From: Halovenus amylolytica
GTDB lineage: Archaea > Halobacteriota > Halobacteria > Halobacteriales > Haloarculaceae
Assembly: GCA_004015825.1 (NCBI GenBank)
Contig: SAYS01000004.1
Coordinates: 124,001-188,000, forward strand
Reading direction: 5' to 3'
Length of the DNA stretch: 64,000 nt
Shown piece after piece: positions 35,981 to 44,693 of the stretch (positions within the stretch are counted from its first letter, which is position 1; each line of letters opens with the position of its first letter). The notes beneath the pieces were generated by a model. That model ran no database searches. It saw only the letters and a list, made by a program, of their open reading frames with translations, and was not told the origin of the DNA. The position numbers and the translations under genes were made by a program.

Positions 35981-36238
35981 GTGCGCTATACCGACGCGGA
36001 GGGGAATTGTTATAAACCATCTTGAATTTAGTTGTACGATCTTAGAGGCGAAATATAAAGATAAAGTTGGATTTAAGAGAGGTTACGCAGCCGCGCAGTC
36101 TGGCTTATTTGATTCATTTCTGCAGTAAGTATAGGCTGACATACATACGCTAGATAATAACACGGTCGCAAAACAGACAGAATCACCAGCGGACAGTTCA
36201 ACACAATCTTTTCAACAGAACAGAGAGAACGGTAGGGT
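35981..36238. other. Intergenic divergent promoter region
   Basis: 258 bp between the ferritin-like gene and pncB, clearly AT-rich (for example 36025-36080). Apart from the reverse-strand TATA box at about 36009-36018 I see no defined element. Confidence 0.4.
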
Positions 36239-37384
36239 ATGACGGAGTTCGATATTGTTTCACCGGAGGCGATCGCGTCGGGACGGGCAACAGATGCGTA
36301 CTTCGACCGCACGGTCGAGACGCTGGAACATGCCGGAAAGAATCCCCACGTCGTCGCCGACGTCACTGCCTCCCAGTTTCCCAGTGGCGACTGGCATCTC
36401 TTCGCCGGCATCGAGGATGCAGCAACCCTGCTCGAAGGGCGGGAGATCGACGTCCACGCACTCCGTGAGGGGCAGCTGTTCGACGGCGGGCCGGTGATGC
36501 GAATCGAGGGGCCGTATCTCGAATTCTGTCGACTCGAAACCCCACTGCTCGGATTTCTCTCCCACGCGACCGGGATGGCGACAGCAGCACTGGAAACACG
36601 CGTTGCAGCGCCCGACTCGACGGTGTTTAGTTTCGGCAGCCGACACGTCCACCCATCGATGGCCGCGATGCTCGAACGGGCGGCGCTCGTCGGTGGCCTC
36701 GATGGCTTCTCGAACGTCGCTGCAGGCGACGTGATCGGCCGTGAGGCCGGCGGGACGATGCCCCACGCACTGGTCATCTGCTTCGGTCGTACCAATCAGG
36801 AGGCGGCCTGGCAGGCCTTCGACGAGGCTGTCGATTCGGCAGTCCCCCGAGTCGCACTTTGTGACACCTACTCTGACGAGGTCGAAGAGTCGATCCGTGC
36901 CATCGAAGCAGTCGAGGACCTCGACAGTGTGAGGATCGACACGACCTCCTCGCGGCGGGGCGACTTCCGACAGATTCTCGACGAGTTGCGCTGGAAACTC
37001 GACGCCCGGGGACACGAGGATGTCGGCCTCTTCGCCAGTGGCGGTATCGATCCCGAGAGCATCCGGAATCTCCGTCACGTCGCCGAAGGGTTCGGTGTCG
37101 GGAGTTACGTGAGCAACGCAGACCCACTCGACTTTGCTCTCGATATCGTCGAACTCGAGGGTGAACACGCCGCAAAACGCGGGAAACTGGACGGAAAAAA
37201 ACAGGTGTACCGGACACCGGACGGGACACACCACATCGGGCTCGCCGACCGGGACGGACCGGAAAACGGTGAACCCCTCCTCGAACCCCTGATCGAAGGC
37301 GGCGAAGTCGTCCGGGCGTTCGATATCGACGAGGCAGCAAAGCGGGCGCTAGACGACGCAGAGCGCGTCGGATTCGGTGAGTAG
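36239..37384 (+). CDS. pncB: Nicotinate phosphoribosyltransferase
   Basis: 381 residues. It converts nicotinate and PRPP to nicotinate mononucleotide in NAD salvage. Seen: ATDAYFDRTVETLEHAG near the N-terminus, LSHATGMATAALETRVAAPD, FSFGSRHVHPSMA with the FGSRH motif, GTMPHALVICFG with the conserved GTMPH histidine, RIDTTSSRRGDFRQILDELR, and the PRPP loop FASGGIDPESIRNL. The length fits the short archaeal-type NAPRTase. The isochorismatase-type gene at 32685 could supply its substrate. Confidence 0.94.
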   Translation: MTEFDIVSPEAIASGRATDAYFDRTVETLEHAGKNPHVVADVTASQFPSGDWHLFAGIEDAATLLEGREIDVHALREGQLFDGGPVMRIEGPYLEFCRLETPLLGFLSHATGMATAALETRVAAPDSTVFSFGSRHVHPSMAAMLERAALVGGLDGFSNVAAGDVIGREAGGTMPHALVICFGRTNQEAAWQAFDEAVDSAVPRVALCDTYSDEVEESIRAIEAVEDLDSVRIDTTSSRRGDFRQILDELRWKLDARGHEDVGLFASGGIDPESIRNLRHVAEGFGVGSYVSNADPLDFALDIVELEGEHAAKRGKLDGKKQVYRTPDGTHHIGLADRDGPENGEPLLEPLIEGGEVVRAFDIDEAAKRALDDAERVGFGE

Positions 37385-37435
37385 AGAGATAGTTCCAGTC
37401 TCGGCAACAGGCCGATAGCACTCAAACGCTGTCTC

Positions 37436-40165
37436 TCAGATCCTGTCAATTTCGTCCCGCTTTCTGAGGTAGTACACCCCCCCAATTCCTCCGAAGATAA
37501 CGAGCATTGACAGAGTCAGTATGATCGGAACCATGCTCGTCGACTCGCTATCGTCGTCTGTCTCGGTCGTCCCGTCCTGGGGTTGCCGAATGAGTTCGAT
37601 AGAGCCTGCCTCTATTCCCTGGATGGTGATTTCACCCTCCGCGGCCTCGAACTTCACAGCCATTTCACGGCGTTCGCCGGAGTCGAGAGTGACGGTCTTT
37701 GCCCCGACCGGTTCGCTGCCGGCCGTAACGTTGATCGATCGGGTTACCGTCCAGTTACTGGGGTTTTCGACGACGAACTCCGCCGTGGTCTGTTCACCCG
37801 GAGCGACCAGATCGGCGGGGATCGAGACGTTTCGAATCTCGAACTCCGGTCGCTCCGCTACGGCGACGGTTCCAGCCCGAGTCCCATTGACGGCGAGGTC
37901 GTACTCCCCGGGTTCGTCGAACGTTGTGGTGTACGTTCTCGATTCACTCGACGAGCCACTGATCGTCAACTCGTGTCCAGCCACTGTCTCACCGTTCGCC
38001 GTGAGTCCAGCCGTGTAATTACCCTCTCGATCACCGACATTCGAGACAGTCAAATTGACTGCTATGGGGTTCAGCGCTATCGTCTGGCTCCTGTTGACAG
38101 TTGCATCGTCGATCTCGAACGTGGCGGGCTGGTCGACGCGCAACTCTCCAGCCGAGCTGTCGTCGATGCTGATATCGTAGTTTCCGGAAGTGTCGAAACG
38201 CTCCTGAAACGAGACTGTCGTCGACTCGTCCGGACCGAGTTCCACCCGCTGTGTTCCTGTGTCCTGTCCATCGACGGTCAACTCGGTACTGTGGCCACCA
38301 CTCCGGTCACCGACGTTCGTCACCGTCCCGGAGATCGTGACCGTGTCACCTTCGAGGATTACGGAGTTGGAAATCGACGACTCGGAGACCTCGAACGTCG
38401 CTGGCTGGTCGACTGTCACAGTCGCTGTTTCGGAGTCAGGGACCTGAATACGGTACTCGCCGGCCTCGTCGAAACTCGGATCGAAGCTGACATCTGTCGA
38501 CTCACCGCCACCGACAGTGACCGAGTTCGACGTGGCAGTCTCGCCGTCGATCTGGAGTACGGCATCGAAGGTCCCCTCCCGGTCCCCCGTATTCTCCACG
38601 GTTGCAGTAATCCCGACGGAGTCGCCCGCGACGACCTCGTCACTCGCGAGTGAGAGATCTGTCACGGTGAACGATGCAGGCTCTTCGACGGTAACTGTGG
38701 CAGTCTCGGAACCGGAGACCTGAACGCTGTACTCACCCGCCTCGGCGAAACTCCGCTCGAAACTCACCTGTTCCGAGGATTCGCCGTCGACGGTAGCTGT
38801 TTGCGTCTCTTCAGTGGAGCCACCGACTTGGAGTTCGGCCTCGAACTCACCGGTCGCCTCCCCATCGTTGTCCAGCGTCGCCACGATATCGACAGTTTCC
38901 CCCTCGAGTGCTGGATTTGGCGTCGCCTCCAGCGTCGTCGCCTCGATATCAGGCGGAGTGAGTACATCGAGGGTGCCAGCGTCCACTCCGCCGATACTCA
39001 CATCGAAATTTCCCGCTTCCGAGAAACTCCGATCGAAGGAGACTGCTTCGGACTCTCCGCCGGCAACTGTGACCGACTGCGAGTCGACCGTCTGACCATC
39101 GACCTCCAGTTCGGCATCGAAACTCCCCTCCAGATCGCCCGTATTCTCCACGGTTGCAGTGGCCTCTGCAGCGTCTCCTCTGACAATCTCGGCGCTCGCG
39201 AGGGACGCGTCAGTCACCTCGAAGGAGGCGGGTTCCAGGACAGTTACCGTCCCGGCTGTTTCGCCGCTGACGCTGACATCGTAACTGCCGGCATCGGAAA
39301 AGCTCCGGTCGAACGAGACTGTCGTCGACTCACCACCGTCGACTGTGACTGGCTCGGAATCAACTGTCTGACCATCGACCTCCAGTTCGGCATCGAAACT
39401 CCCCTCCAGATCGCCCGTGTTCTCGATGGTCGCAGTCGTCTCGACGGATTCTCCCGGGGTAATCTCGTCCGTGTCGAGTGACGCGTCAGTCACATCGAAC
39501 GAGGCAGGCTCCCCCACAGTTACCGTCCCGGCCGTTTCGCCGCTGACGCTGACATCGTAACTGCCGATATCCGAAAAGCTCCGGTCGAACGAGACTGTCG
39601 TCGACTCACCACCGTCGACTGTGACTGGCTCGGAATCAACTGTCTGACCATCGACCTCCAGTTCGGCATCGAAACTCCCCTCCAGATCGCCCGTGTTCTC
39701 GATGGTCGCAGTCGTCTCGACGGATTCTCCCGGGGCAATCTCGTCCGTACCGAGTGACGCGTCGGTCACATCGAACGAGGCAGGCTCCCCCACAGTTACC
39801 GTCCCACCGGAGACACCGTTGACGCTGATACTGTACTCCCCGGGCGAAGAGAACGTCTCCTCGAAGGTCACCTCTGTCGTACTGTAACCCGAAATGAAGA
39901 CATTCGTCGACTGTACCGTACTCCCGTCGACCTCCAGTTGCACCGAGAAGGTATCGGAAAAGACTCCCGTGTTCTCTACCTCTGCAGTGATCTCCGTCGA
40001 GTCACCCTCCTGTAACGTGTCCTCACTGATCGAAACACTGTTGACCTCTAGATTTGACTGGTTTGCACTAGCAGTGCCAGCGATAGTCGGGGCGCCAACA
40101 AACGATAATGCAGCAAATACAGTACCGACTGCAAGCAAGACGGCGACTGCTTTCGTCCTATCCAT
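37436..40165 (-). CDS. CARDB repeat surface protein with C-terminal membrane anchor
   Basis: 909 residues. Signal peptide (MDRTKAVAVLLAVGTVFAAL ending near TASANQ), then eight or nine CARDB/APHP beta-sandwich repeats of about 92 residues with the pattern VTDASL...GESVETTATIENTGDLEGSF...SVSGETAGTVTV. Next comes an acidic linker (GTTETDDDSEST), one transmembrane helix (VPIILTLSMLVIFGGIGGVY) and a basic tail (RKRDEIDRI). It should be an envelope-anchored stalk, possibly an adhesin or binding protein. I start at MDRTK because the longer reading adds no signal peptide. No peptidase or sugar-binding domain is seen. Confidence 0.85.
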   Translation of the reverse strand: MDRTKAVAVLLAVGTVFAALSFVGAPTIAGTASANQSNLEVNSVSISEDTLQEGDSTEITAEVENTGVFSDTFSVQLEVDGSTVQSTNVFISGYSTTEVTFEETFSSPGEYSISVNGVSGGTVTVGEPASFDVTDASLGTDEIAPGESVETTATIENTGDLEGSFDAELEVDGQTVDSEPVTVDGGESTTVSFDRSFSDIGSYDVSVSGETAGTVTVGEPASFDVTDASLDTDEITPGESVETTATIENTGDLEGSFDAELEVDGQTVDSEPVTVDGGESTTVSFDRSFSDAGSYDVSVSGETAGTVTVLEPASFEVTDASLASAEIVRGDAAEATATVENTGDLEGSFDAELEVDGQTVDSQSVTVAGGESEAVSFDRSFSEAGNFDVSIGGVDAGTLDVLTPPDIEATTLEATPNPALEGETVDIVATLDNDGEATGEFEAELQVGGSTEETQTATVDGESSEQVSFERSFAEAGEYSVQVSGSETATVTVEEPASFTVTDLSLASDEVVAGDSVGITATVENTGDREGTFDAVLQIDGETATSNSVTVGGGESTDVSFDPSFDEAGEYRIQVPDSETATVTVDQPATFEVSESSISNSVILEGDTVTISGTVTNVGDRSGGHSTELTVDGQDTGTQRVELGPDESTTVSFQERFDTSGNYDISIDDSSAGELRVDQPATFEIDDATVNRSQTIALNPIAVNLTVSNVGDREGNYTAGLTANGETVAGHELTISGSSSESRTYTTTFDEPGEYDLAVNGTRAGTVAVAERPEFEIRNVSIPADLVAPGEQTTAEFVVENPSNWTVTRSINVTAGSEPVGAKTVTLDSGERREMAVKFEAAEGEITIQGIEAGSIELIRQPQDGTTETDDDSESTSMVPIILTLSMLVIFGGIGGVYYLRKRDEIDRI
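39240..39800 (-). repeat. Near-identical 276-bp tandem repeats in the CARDB gene
   Basis: Two adjacent repeat units are almost identical at DNA level over about 276 bp: the 10-mer CACATCGAAC is at 39491 and 39767, exactly 276 bp apart, with long identical flanks. The other domains in the gene are far more diverged, so this pair is a recent duplication or was homogenised by recombination. Confidence 0.8.
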
Positions 40166-40331
40166 GCAATAGCTCCATTTCGCAGCAAAATTGTTAGATA
40201 GATCAAATACTGAGTAAGCTGGGCTCAATTGTCGACTGTTGGGTAGCAGGTAATCGGGAGGCGGAGACAGTTTGATCGTCTGTAACTGGGGGTAAGTTAC
40301 AGCTATCGCTCGATCCGGCACCACCTGAATC

Positions 40332-40946
40332 TTAGCAGACTGGCTTGGGGTTCATTCCGAGCTCTTCGAGCGTTTCGAAGTATTCGTCGTAGGCAGCTTC
40401 CACGACCGCTGTCGCTGCCGAAACCGCGCGGTCCCACTCTTCCTCTGAATCGCAGACAGCTTCGAGTGCCGAAAGTGCCTCCTCGCGCGTTGTCTCGTAT
40501 GCGTCACCGAACGATCGGAAGATGCTGGCGGTCTGTGGCTTGGCCTGGCCAGTGAAAAAGCCACTCGACTGGGTGCTCTTTCGTTCCATGACGAGTGTCC
40601 AGCCGACGGTCGCTCCCAGCCGTTCGGGTGTGGACTGTGCCTCTCGGAGACTCACAGCGGCAGCTGGTGGCTCGCCCGGCTCGTGGTCGTCGAGTTCGCC
40701 GACGATCTCGTCGTACTGGTCGGCGACTCGGCTGTTCGCATCTGTGAATAGATCCTGCTCGGTACTCCCGGCCCACTGCGCGAAGGTGTCACTGGCGTGG
40801 GCAGCGGCGTTCGCGGCGGCGGTCAGCACAGCCTCGGGCTCCATCTCGCCAACAGTGTCTGCGTACAGTGATTTCGACGAGCCGAGTCGTGATAGTTCCG
40901 TCTGCAGATCCGATTCGATTCGATCCACAAAGTCGGGTCCGTCCAT
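40332..40946 (-). CDS. Conserved helical protein of unknown function
   Basis: 204 residues. Mostly helical and acidic, with AVLTAAANAAAHASDTFAQW, a conserved-looking STQSSGFFTGQAKPQTASIF block and an EALSALEAVCDSEEEWDRAV segment, ending GMNPKPVC. Haloarchaeal homologues are sometimes labelled transcription antitermination protein, which I see no basis for. No membrane helix, Walker motif or metal site. It lies 166 bp upstream of the CARDB gene on the same strand and may be separately transcribed. Confidence 0.6.
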   Translation of the reverse strand: MDGPDFVDRIESDLQTELSRLGSSKSLYADTVGEMEPEAVLTAAANAAAHASDTFAQWAGSTEQDLFTDANSRVADQYDEIVGELDDHEPGEPPAAAVSLREAQSTPERLGATVGWTLVMERKSTQSSGFFTGQAKPQTASIFRSFGDAYETTREEALSALEAVCDSEEEWDRAVSAATAVVEAAYDEYFETLEELGMNPKPVC

Positions 40947-41027
40947 ACTCCATCATCGACCGCAGGGGCGTAGTCTCTTTCGCTCTATGCCGAAACACCC
41001 ACAAAGCCACCCATCATATCGCTTGGT

Positions 41028-41363
41028 ATGGATATCACCGGGACCAAAAACAAGATCCAACGCGTCATCAAAGTCGCCGAGGAGAGTTACAAGAAGATCA
41101 ACGAAGTGATCGAAAAGATCGAGAAACTACAGACGGATCTCGCCACGACAAGCGATCAGGTCGATCACATCGAGATGGAACTGGCCGAACAGCGCGCCCT
41201 CATCGAACGGCTGGCCGAGGAACAGGGGCTCGACATCGAGGCGATTCTCGCGGATGTCGAGTACCCGGAGCGGTTACTCGGAGACGAAGCGGACGGGACA
41301 GATCCGGAGAGCAACGATGTAGCGACAAGTCGTCCATCTGCAACAGGGTCTGACGAGCAGTAA
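41028..41363 (+). CDS. DUF5798-like coiled-coil protein
   Basis: 111 residues. The first 75 form a lysine/glutamate-rich coiled coil (GTKNKIQRVIKVAEESYKKI; KIEKLQTDLATTSDQVDHIE; MELAEQRALIERLAEEQGLD). The rest is a disordered acidic tail. It corresponds to haloarchaeal DUF5798, of unknown function. It lies 1 bp before the GTG of the THUMP methyltransferase, so the pair are likely co-transcribed. Confidence 0.7.
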   Translation: MDITGTKNKIQRVIKVAEESYKKINEVIEKIEKLQTDLATTSDQVDHIEMELAEQRALIERLAEEQGLDIEAILADVEYPERLLGDEADGTDPESNDVATSRPSATGSDEQ

Positions 41364-41364
41364 C

Positions 41365-42489
41365 GTGTCTATCGAGTCTCGGCCCGAACCGCCCGCCGGA
41401 ACGGAGTGGGTGTTTCTCGCGACGACCAACAGGGATCTTGAAGCGGTGGCGATCGACGAGATCGAAGCCCTCACCGGCGCAGACGCTACAGTAACCCACC
41501 CCGGGATGGTCCGTTTTACCGCCGACATCGCGGCTGTGTACACACTCCACGCGCGTGCCAGGTCGCTCCACCGGATCATGCTCGAACTCGTCAGGACCCC
41601 CTTCGAGACACTGGACGATCTCACGGCCCTGATCGGACGACTGGCTATACCGGCCTACCTCGGTAGCGAGCAATCCTTTGCAGTCAGGGCGAAACGCCGT
41701 GGTGAGCACTCGTTTGGGAGTCCGGACGTCGAACGGGAACTCGGACAGGCGATTATCGACCGGTATCGGAGCCAGGGTCAACCACGCCCGGCGGTCGATC
41801 TCGACGATCCGGATCTGATCTTCCGGATAATCGTCAGAGGCAACACTGTAACGGTCGCGATCGATGCGACCGGACAGCGTTCACTCCACAGGCGCTGGTA
41901 CCGCGTTCGGGAGCACGAGGCTTCACTCCGCCCGACGATCGCCTACGCAATGTGCCAGTACGCGGGCTACCAGCCGGGAGACCGACTTCTCGACCCCATG
42001 TGTGGCTGTGGCACTATCCCGATCGAGGCAGCACTCACCTCGCTGGATCTGTCGCCAACACTGAACCACGACCCCGCACTGACGGCGTTCCAGTTTCTCG
42101 ATCCCCAGCGATACCACCAGTTACAGCGCGATACAGATTCCGGAACCCGCCCGGCAGTCACCGGATTGGATATCGACGACGGTGCCGTGGAGGCGACGCG
42201 AGCGAACGCCAGAGAGGCCGACATTCTGGACAGCATTACAGTTTCGACGGAGGATGCGACGGTGATCGACATAGAGACAGATGTCGTCGTGACAGACCTG
42301 CCGTTCGGGATCCGGACGAACACGGAGTTGCGGGTACTGTACGATGCCTTCTTCGAGAATTTACAGGCTGGTAGCTGGGAGCGAGCAGTCGTACACACCG
42401 CACGCGAGGAGTTGGTACCAATCGAAATCAGTGAAACGATCCCAATGCGTCGTGGACGACTCGAAACGAGTATTCTCGTGATCGAATAG
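41365..42489 (+). CDS. THUMP-domain tRNA (guanine-N2) methyltransferase
   Basis: 374 residues with a GTG start placed 1 bp after the preceding stop. The N-terminal THUMP/ferredoxin-like region (FLATTNRDLEAVAIDEIEAL to FRIIVRGNTVTVAIDATG) is followed by a methyltransferase: motif I LLDPMCGCGTIPIEAALTSL, VTGLDIDDGAVEATRANARE, and motif IV TDLPFGIRTN (the T-D-L-P-F/Y-G of exocyclic guanine methylation). The closest families are Trm14 (m2G6) and TrmG10 (m2G10). The CGCGTI motif I fits Trm14/TrmN slightly better, but I leave the position open. Confidence 0.85.
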   Translation: MSIESRPEPPAGTEWVFLATTNRDLEAVAIDEIEALTGADATVTHPGMVRFTADIAAVYTLHARARSLHRIMLELVRTPFETLDDLTALIGRLAIPAYLGSEQSFAVRAKRRGEHSFGSPDVERELGQAIIDRYRSQGQPRPAVDLDDPDLIFRIIVRGNTVTVAIDATGQRSLHRRWYRVREHEASLRPTIAYAMCQYAGYQPGDRLLDPMCGCGTIPIEAALTSLDLSPTLNHDPALTAFQFLDPQRYHQLQRDTDSGTRPAVTGLDIDDGAVEATRANAREADILDSITVSTEDATVIDIETDVVVTDLPFGIRTNTELRVLYDAFFENLQAGSWERAVVHTAREELVPIEISETIPMRRGRLETSILVIE

Positions 42490-42496
42490 CCGCCGA

Positions 42497-43114
42497 TTAG
42501 GCGGGTTCCGGTAACTGGAAGCTAACGCTTTCGTCTTCGTCGACGGAGACCATCCCGTCGAACAGTTGTTTGAGGGTGTTCATCGTCTCCGCGTCGTGGG
42601 CGTTCGACTCGATGACGTGGATCCCGATCGCCTCTGCATCTTCGATCCGACTCGTCAGAACGTGCATAAACCGGAAGACAGTCTGGAGATCGGAGTACAT
42701 GAGCAGCGTCGACAGCGAATCGATCGCGACGCGGTTGTGTCTGACCTGGCGGTCGGTGTAAAACTCTTCGACGAACTCTGAGAATTTGATACCGATCCCC
42801 GTCATGTCGACCGGGGAAGAAGTGTATTTGACCAGCTCCGTATCGTTGGTCGACCGTCCCTGGTGTTGGGTGACACAGTCGACAACACCGACGTGAGCGT
42901 CCTCAGGATTCTCCAGTAGCGATCGGAAATCCGTGAGAACCCGGTCTGAACTATCCCGGGTCGTGACGATGACGGCCCCCTCACCACTGTTCGCCCCGTG
43001 AGCAAGCCCCTCCATCATGAGACGTCGCTTGCCACTTAGTGGTGGCCCAGAGATGAGAATATTCGTCCCTTCCTCGACAGATTTGTTATCGAACGCCGGA
43101 CCAAGTTCGTACAT
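42497..43114 (-). CDS. RAD55/KaiC-like RecA-superfamily ATPase
   Basis: 205 residues. I start at MYELGPAFDNKSVEEGTNIL; a GTG nine codons upstream is possible. Walker A variant ISGPPLSGKRRLMMEGLAHG, then GAVIVTTRDSSDRVL, VGVVDCVTQH, and a Walker B-like VAIDSLSTLLMYSD. It is a single RecA-like domain as found in the many haloarchaeal RAD55-type proteins (DUF7504-like), often tied to signalling or gas-vesicle/motility regulation rather than recombination. No DNA-binding extension. It is convergent with the tRNA methyltransferase and 8 bp from it. Confidence 0.75.
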   Translation of the reverse strand: MYELGPAFDNKSVEEGTNILISGPPLSGKRRLMMEGLAHGANSGEGAVIVTTRDSSDRVLTDFRSLLENPEDAHVGVVDCVTQHQGRSTNDTELVKYTSSPVDMTGIGIKFSEFVEEFYTDRQVRHNRVAIDSLSTLLMYSDLQTVFRFMHVLTSRIEDAEAIGIHVIESNAHDAETMNTLKQLFDGMVSVDEDESVSFQLPEPA

Positions 43115-43245
43115 TGCAATGTTCCCTTTGGAGACTGACACGGATCAGCGAGCCAATCCCTTTCTCTCGTCTGTTATCTTGGCCAGCATATATATATGGT
43201 TTTTTGTTACTGACTGGACTCCTGATATCGATGTCGAACCGGGGA

Positions 43246-43255
43246 GTTTTTATTC
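43246..43255 (+). promoter_or_regulatory. TATA-like box of tRNA-Arg
   Basis: GTTTTTATTC, 24-33 nt upstream of the first tRNA base. A second AT run (TATATATATGG, about 43189-43200) may serve the RAD55-type gene on the reverse strand. Confidence 0.4.
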
Positions 43256-43278
43256 CAACGCCGGTTTGTTGCGGATGC

Positions 43279-43353
43279 GGGCGCTTAGCTCAGCTTGGAC
43301 AGAGCACTTGGCTTCGGACCAAGATGTCGCGGGTTCAAATCCTGCAGCGCCCA
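43279..43353 (+). tRNA. tRNA-Arg (UCG anticodon, TCG in DNA)
   Basis: 75-nt cloverleaf: acceptor GGGCGCT with AGCGCCC (one mismatch-type end pair), D stem GCTC/GAGC, anticodon stem CTTGG/CCAAG around CTTCGGA (anticodon TCG), T arm GCGGG-TTCAAAT-CCTGC. CCA is not encoded. It marks the boundary between core genes and the accessory region with BREX. Confidence 0.93.
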
Positions 43354-43427
43354 CTTCCAGACGGGTTGTTCTAGATTGTCCGTACGGCGTAGGGGCGTTT
43401 ATAAATCATATCAGTCCATCAGAGAAG

Positions 43428-43576
43428 TGATTTCAACCCGCGACGGGTTGACCCCGTCACGTCCCGCAACTTTCTGCGAAAAGTATCGTAGTTTTGATGT
43501 GTAAGGCTGCCCGAGTAGTATCCCGGTTAGAAGGGTCAACGGCCAATCAAGACCCGGCCGAAATCCGCCCTTTTTC
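43428..43576 (+). ncRNA. Candidate structured RNA downstream of tRNA-Arg
   Basis: A TATA-like box (43397-43406) is followed about 25-30 nt later by a strong hairpin: TCAACCCG (43433-43440), loop CGA, CGGGTTGA (43444-43451). An alternative stem GACGGG/CCCGTC overlaps its right arm, so two exclusive folds are possible. Further pairing (CGGCC ... GGCCG near 43530-43560) and a T run (43571-43575) complete a promoter-structure-terminator layout. I do not recognise the RNA: the signature sequences of RNase P RNA and SRP RNA are absent. Confidence 0.3.
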
Positions 43577-43899
43577 ACGCACGTTTCGGGTGCCCTGCCC
43601 TTTTATGCGCGCGAAAGTGTAAGATTTCAATTATGATGTCCGTCGGCACGCGGGATGGCCCAGATGGGGCACCACCGTCTCGAAGGCACGTGCAGTTATG
43701 GCTCCGAACAGGGGTAAATGCCTAAAAATTGGATTTGAGACGGGTCTCGTGCTGCAATACGGGCTCGGGGGTCAAAGATCTATCCGGTCGCCGTGGCGGT
43801 GCCGGCGGTGCGGATCAAGCGGGAGAAATTTTTTTCAGCCTAACACCGCGGAGGTGCCCGGCGATGAGGGATGAGAACCCTCGTCCGTCGGATCACACT

Positions 43900-43909
43900 A
43901 ATTTATGCA
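43900..43909 (+). promoter_or_regulatory. TATA box of the island methyltransferase
   Basis: TAATTTATGC, 26-35 nt before ATG 43935, which predicts a leaderless transcript. Confidence 0.5.
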
Positions 43910-43934
43910 TAAGTATCATACAATCTGACAAAAT

Positions 43935-44606
43935 ATGGCCGAGTCACCGGATGACCCTCCTTTCCGATCCACCAAATCAACTGAGGCGATTCAAGCTGCC
44001 TACGACGAGGAAGAAGCCACGAGCTATGTCGAGAGACACTGGCTCAAGCGCCGTATCGAACGGCGTACCCGCCGCCACCAATTCGGGGATGCCACCGGTC
44101 GCGTCCTCGACGTTGCCTGTGGCACTGGCGAGAACCTCCCCCATCTTCCTGAATCAACTGAAATCGTCGGGATTGACATCAGTACACCTATGCTCCTTCT
44201 CGCGCGCGAGAGGGCAGACGACCTCGGTCGGCAAGTCGAACTGGAGCAGATGGATGCCCAACGGCTCTCGTTTGCGGACGATTCGTTCGACCACGTCATC
44301 TCATCGCTCTCGACTTGTACCTTTCCAGATCCCACCGAGGCGCTGAACGAGATGGGGCGAGTCTGCAAACCTGACGGACAGATTCGACTGTTAGAACATC
44401 ACAAATGGAAAGCACCTGTGTTTGGCAGAGTCACAGAACGAATGCACGAGGGCGAATATGAGCGAGTCGGCTGCCGACTGTATGAGGATCCAACGACAGT
44501 GGTCAGACAGTCAAATCTGGAGGTCATCTCTGACCGACGGTGGCGTCTCCCACCATTCACTGGTATCACCGCTTGCCCACCAACAACCGCCGATACACCA
44601 ATTTAA
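43935..44606 (+). CDS. Class I SAM methyltransferase (UbiE-like)
   Basis: 223 residues. Motif I VLDVACGTGENLPHLPE (about 57-73), motif II IVGIDISTPMLLLARERADD, motif III region MDAQRLSFADDSFDHVISSL, and VCKPDGQIRLLEHHKW near the C-terminus. It belongs to the small methyltransferase group often labelled UbiE/MenG or methyltransferase-11. The C-terminal ten residues (TACPPTTADTPI) look frayed compared with the rest, so the end may be altered. First gene after tRNA-Arg. It has no evident functional link to BREX. Confidence 0.75.
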   Translation: MAESPDDPPFRSTKSTEAIQAAYDEEEATSYVERHWLKRRIERRTRRHQFGDATGRVLDVACGTGENLPHLPESTEIVGIDISTPMLLLARERADDLGRQVELEQMDAQRLSFADDSFDHVISSLSTCTFPDPTEALNEMGRVCKPDGQIRLLEHHKWKAPVFGRVTERMHEGEYERVGCRLYEDPTTVVRQSNLEVISDRRWRLPPFTGITACPPTTADTPI

Positions 44607-44693
44607 TAGAGCACCTCGAAACGTACAGCAACTGCTTACCGTCCCCAAGCATCTAAAAAACTTCTTGGGAGGGTGAGCCGAAAGGCTCTGACA

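Larger units (their letters stand above)
43354..43934. other. Intergenic island edge with possible ncRNA
   Basis: 581 bp with no convincing gene. Two promoter-like boxes are seen, GTTTATAAAT (43397-43406) and CTTTTATGCG (43601-43610). An ATG 24 nt after the second (43634) opens a very short frame that I could not settle. A GC-rich stretch (about 43780-43830) ends in a run of seven or eight T (about 43831-43838). Its composition differs from both flanks and it may be remnants of an older insertion. Confidence 0.4.

Noticed and set aside
36073..36795. 240-codon reverse frame upstream of and over the pncB start
   Set aside because: Serine/alanine-rich antisense translation with an AT-rich intergenic tail; no family features.
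36260..37234. 324-codon reverse frame opposite pncB
   Set aside because: Antisense shadow; pncB has complete catalytic motifs.
43433..43460. CRISPR repeat
   Set aside because: The hairpin resembles a repeat unit at first sight, but it occurs once, with no regularly spaced copies or cas genes in the window.
43634..43725. Leaderless micro-ORF after the second TATA-like box in the tRNA-Arg spacer
   Set aside because: About 30 codons only, and I could not confirm the frame base by base; no recognisable product.
43780..43930. C/D box guide RNA in the spacer (GATGAGGGATGAG-like phrase near 43863)
   Set aside because: No convincing D box and guide arrangement follows, and the phrase is mainly half of a short hairpin.
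43729..44346. 205-codon forward frame starting in the tRNA-Arg spacer
   Set aside because: Starts with TTG, overlaps the methyltransferase in another frame and has arginine/serine-rich shadow composition.
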